A stretch of 64,000 nucleotides of DNA, taken from Marinitoga hydrogenitolerans DSM 16785 (GTDB lineage: Bacteria; Thermotogota; Thermotogae; Petrotogales; Petrotogaceae). Numbering within the stretch: position 1 is the first letter of the stretch; each line of letters begins with the position of its first letter. Shown in pieces: positions 1 to 7,277 of this stretch. The position numbers and the translations under genes were made by a program. Below the pieces are notes generated by a model. The model saw only the letters and a list, made by a program, of their open reading frames with translations. It searched no databases and had not been told where the DNA came from. The stretch covers positions 23,040 to 87,039 of the forward strand of contig NZ_FQUI01000006.1 of assembly GCF_900129175.1 (NCBI RefSeq), in the 5' to 3' direction.

Positions 1-1
1 A

Positions 2-238
2 GAGATAACAATTTCAAATGCTGAAGGTATAATATTAATTAAACCACAATTTGAATTAACCTCCACAAAATTAATAAAAGGAATTGTGAAAGACGAGAAA
101 TCTCGAAAAGAAGCTATAAAAAAAGTAACAGATGCATTTAAAAAAGAAGGTTTTGAAATTTTAGGTATAACAGAGTCACCAATCAAAGGAAAAGAAGGCA
201 ATATGGAATTTTTATTATATGTCAGAAAAAACAATTAA
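2..238 (+). CDS. tlyA: TlyA-family rRNA methyltransferase/hemolysin, C-terminal part
   Basis: The frame is open from the window edge to TAA at 236-238 (78 codons), so only the C-terminus is present. It reads KPQFE, then a stretch ending in SPIKGKEGN and FLLYVRK. This KPQFE...SPI.G..GN.EFL arrangement is the usual end of TlyA-type FtsJ-fold methyltransferases, which 2'-O-methylate 16S and 23S rRNA; some members have also been called hemolysins. The N-terminal S4 domain and the SAM-binding site lie outside the window. The next gene on the same strand has its own promoter and riboswitch, so this gene probably closes the preceding operon. Confidence 0.75.
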   Translation, partial: EITISNAEGIILIKPQFELTSTKLIKGIVKDEKSRKEAIKKVTDAFKKEGFEILGITESPIKGKEGNMEFLLYVRKNN

Positions 239-282
239 CATAATATTAAATATTAAGACATACATTTAAAGCTTTTAGTTGT

Positions 283-288
283 TATAAT
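283..288 (+). promoter_or_regulatory. Probable promoter -10 for guaAB
   Basis: TATAAT sits about 27 bases upstream of the riboswitch aptamer, the right place to start a transcript that includes the whole aptamer. No good -35 is visible 16-18 bases upstream. Confidence 0.45.
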
Positions 289-314
289 ACAAAAAATTAA
301 ATATTTTTAGGAAT

Positions 315-391
315 CTTTTCCTATATAATTCCAGTAATATGGTCTGGAAGTTTCTACCAGATGGCCGTAAACCATCTGACTATAGGGGAAG
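315..391 (+). promoter_or_regulatory. Purine (guanine-type) riboswitch aptamer
   Basis: The conserved purine-aptamer core is present: TATAATTCC after P1, ATATGG, then GTTTCTACC, CCGTAAA, and GACTATAGG closing P1. P1 pairs 315-321 with 385-391. P2 and P3 close on the TATGGTCTGG/TTTCTACCAG and CAGATGG/CCATCTG segments. The specificity base is C (GACTAT, not GATTAT), which is the guanine/hypoxanthine class. It lies directly before guaA and guaB, so guanine should shut down GMP synthesis. Confidence 0.93.
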
Positions 392-410
392 AGGGTTGTA
401 TATATTATTA

Positions 411-446
411 TGCTCCTCTTTTCTTATAGAGGAGTATATTTTTTTA
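411..446 (+). terminator. Riboswitch expression-platform terminator
   Basis: The stem GCTCCTCT/AGAGGAGT is followed by a run of T at 439-445, just before the guaA ribosome binding site. The 3' side of aptamer P1 continues as GGGGAAGAGGG (385-395). That stretch can pair with CCTCTTTTC of the terminator as an antiterminator. Guanine binding would stabilise P1 and free the terminator, giving transcriptional OFF control. Confidence 0.8.
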
Positions 447-456
447 GGAGGTGCTT

Positions 457-1965
457 ATGAAAAAAGTTATTATTATTGATTATGGATCTCAATACACTCA
501 ATTATTAGCAAGAAGGGTTAGAGAATTAGGAGTTTATTCTGAAGTTATTCAATATGATGACACACCATCCAACAATTTCGGTGCTATAATACTTTCAGGT
601 GGACCAAAAAGCGTTAATGAACAAGATTCTTTACCTCTTCCAAAATGGGTGTTAGAGTCTAACAAACCTATTTTAGGAATATGTTATGGATTGCAATTAT
701 TAGCAAAAAATTTAGGTGGTAAAGTAAAAAGAACTGAAGTTGCAGAATATGGAAAAACTGAAGTTGAAATTATTCAAGATCCTATATTTTATAATATACC
801 AAAACATATAATAACCTGGATGAGTCATGGAGACTCTGTAACAAAACTACCTCAAAAATATAATGTGATTGCTAAAACTAAAAATAATATTTATGCTGCT
901 ATTAAATTTTCAAATAATATATATGGATTGCAATTTCATCCAGAGGTTAAACATACAGATCATGGTGAAAAAATAATCAAAAACTTTTTGTTTTATATCG
1001 CTAAATTGGAAAAAAATTGGTCATTAAACAATTTTATAGATGAAAAAATAAATGAAATTAAAAATGAAATTAAAGACAAAAAGGCTATTATTGCCCTTTC
1101 CGGGGGAGTCGACTCTTCAGTAGCCACTGTTTTAGTTCACAAAGCTATAGGGAAAAATTTAAAAGCTGTATTTGTAAATCATGGCTTATTAAGGCTAAAT
1201 GAAGAAAATGAAGTGAAAAAAATATTTAAAGACTTGATTGGAATTAATTTGAATATTGTTGATTCAAAAAAAAGGTTTTTAAATAGATTAAAGAACATCT
1301 ATGATCCAGAACAAAAAAGAAAAATTATAGGAGAGGAATTTATAAGAGTATTTGAAGATGATGCAAAAGGACATTATGATTATTTGGTTCAGGGTACTAT
1401 TTATTCTGATATTATTGAAAGTGCAGCATCCGGAAAAAATACTGCAAAAATAAAAAGCCATCATAATGTTGGTGGTCTCCCTGAAAATATCAATCTCAAA
1501 ATAATAGAACCCTTAAAATTTTTATTTAAAGACGAAGTGAGGAAAATAGGAGAAATTTTAGGAATACCAAAACATATATTATATAGACATCCCTTTCCAG
1601 GCCCTGGATTAGCAATAAGAATTATTGGAGAAATAACTGAAGAAAAACTTAATATTTTAAGAAGAGCAGATCAAATATTTATAGAAACTTTAAAAGAATA
1701 TAATTGGTACAATAAAGTATGGCAAGCCTTTACTGTTTTAACATCTATAAAAACAGTTGGAGTAGTAGGAGATGAAAGAAATTATGATTATGTTCTTGCA
1801 ATTAGAAGTGTGGATAGTGTAGAAGGAATGACTGCAAATTGGTCAAAAATACCTTTTGATATACTTGAAAAAGTTTCTAATAGAATTACAAATGAAATTA
1901 AGGGTGTTGGAAGGGTTGTGTATGATATTACCTCGAAACCACCAGCGACAATTGAATGGGAATGA
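457..1965 (+). CDS. guaA: GMP synthase (glutamine-hydrolysing)
   Basis: Converts XMP to GMP using glutamine and ATP, the last step of de novo GMP synthesis in the cytoplasm. The 502-residue protein has an N-terminal class I glutamine amidotransferase with the nucleophile in GICYGLQ (Cys76) and the His161/Glu163 pair in FHPEV. The PP-loop ATPase motif SGGVDS is at 215-220, and the C-terminal dimerisation domain ends in the family signature KPPATIEWE. ATG 457 is chosen because AGGAGG ends 5 bases before it; an in-frame GTG at 451 overlaps that site and is too close. guaB follows 14 bases later, and both genes sit under the guanine riboswitch. Confidence 0.97.
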   Translation: MKKVIIIDYGSQYTQLLARRVRELGVYSEVIQYDDTPSNNFGAIILSGGPKSVNEQDSLPLPKWVLESNKPILGICYGLQLLAKNLGGKVKRTEVAEYGKTEVEIIQDPIFYNIPKHIITWMSHGDSVTKLPQKYNVIAKTKNNIYAAIKFSNNIYGLQFHPEVKHTDHGEKIIKNFLFYIAKLEKNWSLNNFIDEKINEIKNEIKDKKAIIALSGGVDSSVATVLVHKAIGKNLKAVFVNHGLLRLNEENEVKKIFKDLIGINLNIVDSKKRFLNRLKNIYDPEQKRKIIGEEFIRVFEDDAKGHYDYLVQGTIYSDIIESAASGKNTAKIKSHHNVGGLPENINLKIIEPLKFLFKDEVRKIGEILGIPKHILYRHPFPGPGLAIRIIGEITEEKLNILRRADQIFIETLKEYNWYNKVWQAFTVLTSIKTVGVVGDERNYDYVLAIRSVDSVEGMTANWSKIPFDILEKVSNRITNEIKGVGRVVYDITSKPPATIEWE

Positions 1966-1979
1966 AAGGAGAGAGTTTT

Positions 1980-3434
1980 ATGTTTAGAGAAACACTAACA
2001 TTTGATGATGTACTATTATTACCAAAATATAGCGAAGTTACTCCTTCACTGATTAAAACAAATTCATTATTAGTTAAAAATATATATTTAAATACTCCGT
2101 TTTTATCTGCTGCTATGGACACCGTAACAGAAAGCTCCATGGCAAAAGCTATGGCACATTTGGGCGGTATTGGAATTATTCATAAAAATTTAAGTATAGA
2201 AGAACAAGCACATGAAATTGAAAAAGTTAAAAAATCAGAAAATGGTATTATATATGATCCAGTTACCATTTCTCCTGACACAACTATATTTAAAGCTGAA
2301 GCAATAATGCATGACTATAAAATAGGTGGTCTTCCTGTCGTGAATGAAGACAACAAATTATTAGGTATTCTAACAAATAGAGATATGAGATTTGAAAAAG
2401 ATTCGAATAAAAAAGCTAAAGATTTAATGACACCATTTAAAAAATTAATTGTTGCTAGTCCTCATATAACAATTAAAGAAGCTAAAGAAATACTTCATGA
2501 AAACAAAATAGAAAAACTTCCTATAATAAATGAAAAACAGGAATTAATAGGATTAATAACAATAAAAGATATTGTTTCTGTAATGGAACATCCAAATGCT
2601 TCTCGAGATAATAAAGGACGATTGTTAGTTGGTGCTGCTATAGGAATTTCTGATGCATTAGAAAGAGCCACAGCATTAATTAATGCCAATGTTGATATAA
2701 TTGTTCTTGACTCAGCACATGGCCATTCTAAAAACATTATAGAAACTATAAAATTATTAAAATCTAAATTTCCTGAAACACCTATTATAGCTGGAAATAT
2801 CGCAACAGAAGAAGCTTCAAAAGACTTAATAAAAGCCGGTGCAGATGCCTTAAAAGTTGGTATTGGTCCTGGTTCAATATGCACTACCAGAGTTGTTGCA
2901 GGTATTGGAGTTCCACAATTAACTGCTATAATGGATGTAGTAAAAATTGCAAAAAAATATAATATCCCCGTAATTGCTGATGGTGGAATAAGGTATTCAG
3001 GAGACATTGTAAAAGCTTTAGCTGCAGGTGCAAATACTGTAATGCTTGGAAGTTTATTTGCTGGAACAGAAGAAGCGCCTGGAGAAACAATATTATATCA
3101 AGGAAGAAAATATAAAACTTATAGAGGTATGGGATCAATTAGTGCAATGAAAAAAGGCAGTAAAGATAGATATTTTCAGGAGAATATAACTAATACGGAT
3201 AAACTTGTTCCAGAAGGTGTTGAAGGAATGGTTCCTTATAAGGGTAAAGTGAAAGAAATTGTATATCAACTATTAGGTGGGCTAAAATCGGGAATGGGGT
3301 ATATTGGCGCAAAAGATATTGATGATTTACATGAGAAAGCCGAATTTATAAAAATAACCTCTTCAAGTATTAAAGAAAGTCATCCTCATGATATTTCAAT
3401 TACAAAAAAGGCTCCTAATTATTCTATAAAATGA
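1980..3434 (+). CDS. guaB: IMP dehydrogenase
   Basis: Oxidises IMP to XMP with NAD+, the committed step towards guanine nucleotides, feeding GuaA. The 484-residue protein has the TIM-barrel catalytic domain interrupted by two CBS domains at about 95-200. The catalytic Cys301 is in GPGSICTTR. The active-site flap follows (YRGMGS, then the KGSKDRYFQ region), and VPEGVEG is near the C-terminus. The start is ATG 1980, 5-6 bases after AAAGGAGAG; the open frame extends upstream to 1956, inside guaA, but without a ribosome site. The pair is co-transcribed, and the operon ends at the hairpin at 3462-3495. Confidence 0.97.
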   Translation: MFRETLTFDDVLLLPKYSEVTPSLIKTNSLLVKNIYLNTPFLSAAMDTVTESSMAKAMAHLGGIGIIHKNLSIEEQAHEIEKVKKSENGIIYDPVTISPDTTIFKAEAIMHDYKIGGLPVVNEDNKLLGILTNRDMRFEKDSNKKAKDLMTPFKKLIVASPHITIKEAKEILHENKIEKLPIINEKQELIGLITIKDIVSVMEHPNASRDNKGRLLVGAAIGISDALERATALINANVDIIVLDSAHGHSKNIIETIKLLKSKFPETPIIAGNIATEEASKDLIKAGADALKVGIGPGSICTTRVVAGIGVPQLTAIMDVVKIAKKYNIPVIADGGIRYSGDIVKALAAGANTVMLGSLFAGTEEAPGETILYQGRKYKTYRGMGSISAMKKGSKDRYFQENITNTDKLVPEGVEGMVPYKGKVKEIVYQLLGGLKSGMGYIGAKDIDDLHEKAEFIKITSSSIKESHPHDISITKKAPNYSIK

Positions 3435-3464
3435 ATATTCATTTATAAAATATTCATTTATAAA
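3435..3464. repeat. 15-bp tandem duplication
   Basis: ATATTCATTTATAAA occurs twice head to tail, between the guaB stop codon and its terminator. No function is apparent; it looks like replication slippage in AT-rich spacer DNA. Confidence 0.8.
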
Positions 3465-3495
3465 AGGCATCCTACAAATATTGAGGATGCCTTTT
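3462..3495. terminator. Bidirectional terminator between guaB and the convergent gene
   Basis: AAAAGGCATCCT and AGGATGCCTTTT form a perfect 12-bp stem around a 10-base loop. There is T-rich sequence on both sides. It lies between two convergent genes and can serve both. Confidence 0.8.
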
Positions 3496-3505
3496 GTTTA
3501 ATGTA

Positions 3506-4048
3506 TTATTTAATTGGTGGTTTGTATGGATTATAATATGGAGTTGGAAAATATCTATTCGATTGATTAAACCCAGGTCGTTTAAATTTATAATTGTAAT
3601 TATAAGGATATGGATATTGTTGCATATGTGGATAAGGTGTTCTATATTCCATTAGTTTTCTGTGATAAATCATATCTTGATATTGTTTTTTTTGGTATAA
3701 TCTTCTAGCGATTTCTTTTCTTAAATCTACTGTTTTGTTTTTATAATCGATTTTCACTGGAATAAAATATTTATCAGTTTTTAATTCTACATAATACCCA
3801 TAAAGAGTTATATTTGTGTTATTTTCAAACCACTTTTCTAATATTGGTGCGTTTGGAAAAATCGCTTTGAAATCTCCTTTATCTTTTAATGTTAAAAACA
3901 TAAATCTACTGTTTTCATGAGTATTTATTTCGTCTATAGTACCCTTCACTTCAAACAATTTATTAGCATCTAAAATCGGAATATTAACCCAGGAAAACAT
4001 GGAAATGCTTAATAACATTAATAATAAAACTCCTAAAATCTTTTTCAT
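3506..4048 (-). CDS. Secreted Tyr/Pro-rich protein of unknown function
   Basis: 180 residues. The N-terminus (MKKILGVLLLMLLSISMFSW) is a signal peptide. The middle (about 30-110) holds short alternating beta-type stretches that could form an OB-like fold, although no catalytic motif is recognisable. The last 40 residues are rich in Tyr, Pro, Asn and Phe (repeats like YPYPYNYNY) and look disordered and possibly adhesive. GGGGGTGAT precedes the ATG. It lies downstream of xseB but has its own spacer with a probable promoter flanked by an inverted repeat. I do not recognise a named family; an exported envelope protein is the safest description. Confidence 0.7.
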   Translation of the reverse strand: MKKILGVLLLMLLSISMFSWVNIPILDANKLFEVKGTIDEINTHENSRFMFLTLKDKGDFKAIFPNAPILEKWFENNTNITLYGYYVELKTDKYFIPVKIDYKNKTVDLRKEIARRLYQKKQYQDMIYHRKLMEYRTPYPHMQQYPYPYNYNYKFKRPGFNQSNRYFPTPYYNPYKPPIK

Positions 4049-4060
4049 ATTATCACCCCC

Positions 4061-4132
4061 AAAATTCTAAGTTTTCTATTTTTATAATACAGCACAAACC
4101 TTAAAATTTCCTTAGAAACAACTTAGAATTTT
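4061..4132. promoter_or_regulatory. 13-bp inverted repeat flanking a probable promoter
   Basis: AAAATTCTAAGTT (4061-4073) and its exact reverse complement AACTTAGAATTTT (4120-4132) flank a TATAAT-like box read on the minus strand, towards the secreted Tyr/Pro-rich protein. The arms are 46 bases apart. They could be paired operator sites or the ends of a long weak hairpin after xseB. Confidence 0.4.
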
Positions 4133-4143
4133 AGTATATTTAT

Positions 4144-4404
4144 TTAACTTTCAAATTTTTCTTTAATCTCTTCAAATTTTCTATCTATTTTTTCTTTTTC
4201 TTCCTTTGTAATTGACAACTTTTCCTTGGCAATTAATAATAAATCCAAACCTTTTTTATATATTTCTAAGGCATATTCAATATCTAAATCGTTACTGTTT
4301 TTTTGAAATGTTTGAGATATTAATTCAAGCATATTTGAAATATCTTTAAAAGAATGCTTTTTCAATTCTGTTTTTGTCATTTTTAATATTTCATTAATAG
4401 TCAT
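4144..4404 (-). CDS. xseB: Exodeoxyribonuclease VII small subunit
   Basis: 86 residues, the normal size for XseB. The core region around ALEIYKKGLDLLLIAKEKL is the usual helical hairpin that packs against XseA. With XseA it forms the nuclease that degrades single-stranded DNA from either end. Its ATG overlaps the xseA stop by four bases (ATGA), so translation is probably coupled and keeps the subunits in proportion. AAGGAGG lies 7 bases upstream. Confidence 0.9.
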   Translation of the reverse strand: MTINEILKMTKTELKKHSFKDISNMLELISQTFQKNSNDLDIEYALEIYKKGLDLLLIAKEKLSITKEEKEKIDRKFEEIKEKFES

Positions 4405-5804
4405 TTCATTTCCTCCTTATAATATTTTACCTCTTTTATTATACTTTCTACTTCTCCATCTCTTAATTTAATTTCTAAATTTTTCTTTTTATCTAATTTA
4501 TAAACGCTATCAATAACTTCAGAATTTTGAACCAATACTGCTCCACCACTTAAAAATGAACTGAACGGACTGTTTTTAGTTATTTCTAAATAATAATCAT
4601 TTAATTTCTTTAAAAGATTCGATTCATAAACTTCAAAAAGATTTCTTATTGTTTTTTCAATATTATAATTATCATTTTTTATTATATTAATTTCATTGTT
4701 TATATACTTAGAAATAAAATCAAAAGAATTTAATTCCTTAGAAATAAAAGATTCTGAGTTTTCTAATATTCTTTCAAAAAAAGTTAGAGAATTATGATAT
4801 ACATTCATTTTATTTTTTTCTTCTTCAAAAAACTGATCAATTAATACGCTTAAATTATTTAGTATATTTTTTGTATAAAATTCCGCATGCAAAAAAATAT
4901 TATTTATAGAATATATTATATTTTGAAAATTATCATTTATTTGATTATTAAATACTTCAATTTGATTTACAATAGATCTTGCTACCTCAGTTGGAGTAGA
5001 AAATCTCATATAAGAAACATAATCAGGAATTGTTATATCTTGCTCATGCCCAATTCCTGTCAAAACTGGAATTTTATTATTAGAAACCCATGCAATATTT
5101 TCAGCTAAATTGTAATCATCGAAATACATCAAATCAGATTGTGACCCTCCACCTCTAATTAATGCTATAACATCATAATTAATTTTAGATTCAATAATTC
5201 TTTTTAAAGCTTTGCTAACATTAATTGGAACTTCTACTCCTTGCATTGAAGAAGGATATAAATGTATTAAAGGAGGATTTTTTAATTTATTAATATTTTT
5301 TATAAAATCGCCATATCCAGCAGCTGTTTCTGAAGATATTACTGCTATTTTTCTGATAGGCTGTAAAGATTCTAATTTATTTTCTCTTTCCCTTAAAAGT
5401 CCTTTAATTTTCAATCTTTTTATTATTTCTTTTCTTCTTTTTTCTAATTTTGAATCACCAAGAGGAAAAAGTGATTGCAATCTAATAGCAAAAGTGGATG
5501 TTGTTGGCCAAAATGAAATCTTACCTAAAAAATTCCAACTTTTATTCTCTAATTCCTTTATATTTTTTAACCCAAGATTGTCAATAAGTGTTTTTATATA
5601 ATATCTAGAAAGAAATACATTTATTTTAAATGTTTTCCCCTTTTCATTTCTTTGAGAAACCTCAATAAATAAATCTCCAGCGCTACTAATCTTAGCTCTT
5701 GAAATATCTCCTTCAAAAACGACAGTATCATCAAATAAATTTGTTTTTTCCAATTCTAAAGAAATCCAATTTATTAGTTCTAATAAACTTTTAAATTTTT
5801 TCAT
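4401..5804 (-). CDS. xseA: Exodeoxyribonuclease VII large subunit
   Basis: Catalytic subunit of exonuclease VII, which cuts single-stranded DNA during repair and recombination. About 467 residues. An OB-fold lies at about 10-110, followed by the nuclease core with IALIRGGGSQSDL, NIPVLTGIGHEQD-type motifs and PDYVSYMRFSTPTEVA, then long coiled-coil helices and a short C-terminal beta part. The start is set at the second of two in-frame ATGs because AAGAGG directly abuts the first one (5810) and lies 6 bases from this one. The gene overlaps the end of rsmI by 14 bases and is followed by xseB. Confidence 0.93.
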   Translation of the reverse strand: MKKFKSLLELINWISLELEKTNLFDDTVVFEGDISRAKISSAGDLFIEVSQRNEKGKTFKINVFLSRYYIKTLIDNLGLKNIKELENKSWNFLGKISFWPTTSTFAIRLQSLFPLGDSKLEKRRKEIIKRLKIKGLLRERENKLESLQPIRKIAVISSETAAGYGDFIKNINKLKNPPLIHLYPSSMQGVEVPINVSKALKRIIESKINYDVIALIRGGGSQSDLMYFDDYNLAENIAWVSNNKIPVLTGIGHEQDITIPDYVSYMRFSTPTEVARSIVNQIEVFNNQINDNFQNIIYSINNIFLHAEFYTKNILNNLSVLIDQFFEEEKNKMNVYHNSLTFFERILENSESFISKELNSFDFISKYINNEINIIKNDNYNIEKTIRNLFEVYESNLLKKLNDYYLEITKNSPFSSFLSGGAVLVQNSEVIDSVYKLDKKKNLEIKLRDGEVESIIKEVKYYKEEMK

Positions 5805-6480
5805 TTTCATCCTCTTTTCCAGATAAGACTACAGTTATTTCACCTTTAACATTTTTCTTGGAAAAATGTTGTATAGCTTCACTAACTTTTCCTCTAAATA
5901 ATTCTTGATGAACTTTTGTCATTTCTCTAGCTATAAATATATCTCTATTTCCAACTATTTCAAGTATTTCTTTTAAAGTATTATTTAATCTTTGTGGTGA
6001 TTCAAAAAAAACAAATAAAATCCCCAAGTCCTTCATTTTTCTGAAAAGACGCCTTTTGTTTTTTCCTCTTGGAAGAAATCCTTGAAACATGTATTTGGAT
6101 CCTGGGAACCCACTAATAGCAATTGCAGCAGATGGTGCATTTGGTCCTGGTATAATATCAATCTCAATATTTTCTTCCCAACATTTATTAATTAATTGAT
6201 AACCAGGATCAGAAATCACAGGCATCCCAGCATCACTTACTAAAGAACAAATATTATTTTCTTTTATAATTCCAATAGCTTTATTCAAAACTTTATGTGC
6301 ATTATATTCACTAAATGTAAATAACTCTTTTTTTCCAATCTCTAAACTATTTAATAATTTTATAGTAACTCTTTTATCTTCAACAAAAATAATATCAGAT
6401 TCTTTTAATATTTCAACAGCTCTTAATGATATATCTTTTAGATTACCTATTGGTGTTCCTATTATATATAACTTTCCCAT
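5791..6480 (-). CDS. rsmI: 16S rRNA (cytidine1402-2'-O)-methyltransferase
   Basis: Methylates the ribose of C1402 in the decoding centre of 16S rRNA. 229 residues of the tetrapyrrole-methylase fold, slightly shorter than the E. coli enzyme because the C-terminal extension is missing. Family marks are LYIIGTPIGNLKDISLRA at the N-terminus, EDKR, VSDAGMPVISDPG, and the PGPNA...GFPGSKYMFQGFLPRGK region. GAGGTGA precedes the ATG. It lies just beyond the terminator that follows tRNA-Leu, so its transcription probably depends on read-through or on a weak local promoter. It overlaps xseA. Confidence 0.95.
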   Translation of the reverse strand: MGKLYIIGTPIGNLKDISLRAVEILKESDIIFVEDKRVTIKLLNSLEIGKKELFTFSEYNAHKVLNKAIGIIKENNICSLVSDAGMPVISDPGYQLINKCWEENIEIDIIPGPNAPSAAIAISGFPGSKYMFQGFLPRGKNKRRLFRKMKDLGILFVFFESPQRLNNTLKEILEIVGNRDIFIAREMTKVHQELFRGKVSEAIQHFSKKNVKGEITVVLSGKEDENEKI

Positions 6481-6496
6481 ATTTTCACCTCACATT

Positions 6497-6520
6497 AAAA
6501 AAACCCGCAAATGCGGGTTT
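6497..6520 (-). terminator. Terminator after tRNA-Leu
   Basis: AAACCCGCA/TGCGGGTTT stem with a two-base centre. On the minus strand it is followed by a run of T. It starts right after the encoded CCA of tRNA-Leu. Confidence 0.85.
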
Positions 6521-6607
6521 TGGTGCCGGAGACGGGACTTGAACCCGCATAGGCTAAAGCCCATATGATTCTGAATCATACGCGTCTGCCAATTCCGCCA
6601 CCCCGGC
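6521..6607 (-). tRNA. tRNA-Leu, anticodon CAG
   Basis: An 87-base class II tRNA with a long variable arm. The acceptor stem GCCGGGG pairs with CTCCGGC (one G-T pair). The anticodon stem TATGA/TCATA carries the loop TTCAGAA, so the anticodon is CAG (reads CUG). The T-arm is GCGGG-TTCAAGT-CCCGT. CCA is encoded. Its 5' end is only 3 bases after the rex stop codon, so it must be processed from the leuS-rex transcript unless a promoter is hidden in rex. Confidence 0.95.
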
Positions 6608-6610
6608 TCT

Positions 6611-7264
6611 TTAATCTTCTATTTCGTATATATCGTTATTAGAAACAATATCATATGTTAATGCTTTTAACGAAATTGTAAAGTCGACATTTTCAACAGC
6701 AATGTTTTCAGGTAAAGTTAGTGATGTTGGTGCAAAATTTAAAATACCTTTTATCCCTGTTTTAACTAATTGGTCAGCAACTTTTTGAGCTACTTCGGCT
6801 GGCACTGTTAAAATAGCAATTTCAATATTTTTTTCGGTACATACCTTACTTATATCTTTCATATCATATACAAGTACACCTGCAGATATTTGTGTTCCAA
6901 TTTTCGTTTTATCTTTATCAAATCCTGCTTTGATAAAAAAACCATTTTTTTCAAGTCCTGTATAGTTCGCAATTGCAGAACCCAAATTTCCTACACCAAT
7001 TACTGCTACATTCCATTTTTTATTAAGCCCTAAAATGGTTTTTATAGAACTTTGTAATTTATCAATGTCATATCCTACACCACGTTTTCCAAACTCTCCA
7101 AAATAAGACAAATCTTTTCTAATTTGACTTGCTTTAATGTGTAAAGACTCTGCTAATTCTTTTGATGACGTTTTTTGAAGTCCCATAGATTTTTTATTTT
7201 CTAAACACCTATAATACATTGCAAGTCTTTTAATAGTTGGTTTTGGTATTTTAGGATTTTTCAT
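6611..7264 (-). CDS. rex: Redox-sensing transcriptional repressor Rex
   Basis: A dimeric repressor that senses the NADH/NAD+ ratio and releases DNA when NADH is high. 217 residues. The N-terminal winged helix contains SSKELAESLHIKASQIRKDLSYFGEFGKRGVGY, the typical Rex recognition helix with its strongly conserved RKD..YFG.FG. The Rossmann domain has VAVIGVGNLGSAI, and a C-terminal helix swaps across the dimer. It sits between leuS and tRNA-Leu. A Rex-like operator occurs at 43113-43132 in this window, before the amino-acid fermentation operon. Confidence 0.95.
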   Translation of the reverse strand: MKNPKIPKPTIKRLAMYYRCLENKKSMGLQKTSSKELAESLHIKASQIRKDLSYFGEFGKRGVGYDIDKLQSSIKTILGLNKKWNVAVIGVGNLGSAIANYTGLEKNGFFIKAGFDKDKTKIGTQISAGVLVYDMKDISKVCTEKNIEIAILTVPAEVAQKVADQLVKTGIKGILNFAPTSLTLPENIAVENVDFTISLKALTYDIVSNNDIYEIED

Positions 7265-7277
7265 AATTTACCCCCAA

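Noticed and set aside
315..391. Adenine-type purine riboswitch
   Set aside because: The specificity base is C (GACTAT), not T, and the genes make GMP.
2495..3007. 170-codon minus-strand frame inside guaB
   Set aside because: Shadow of the IMP dehydrogenase coding strand; no ribosome site and no known motif.
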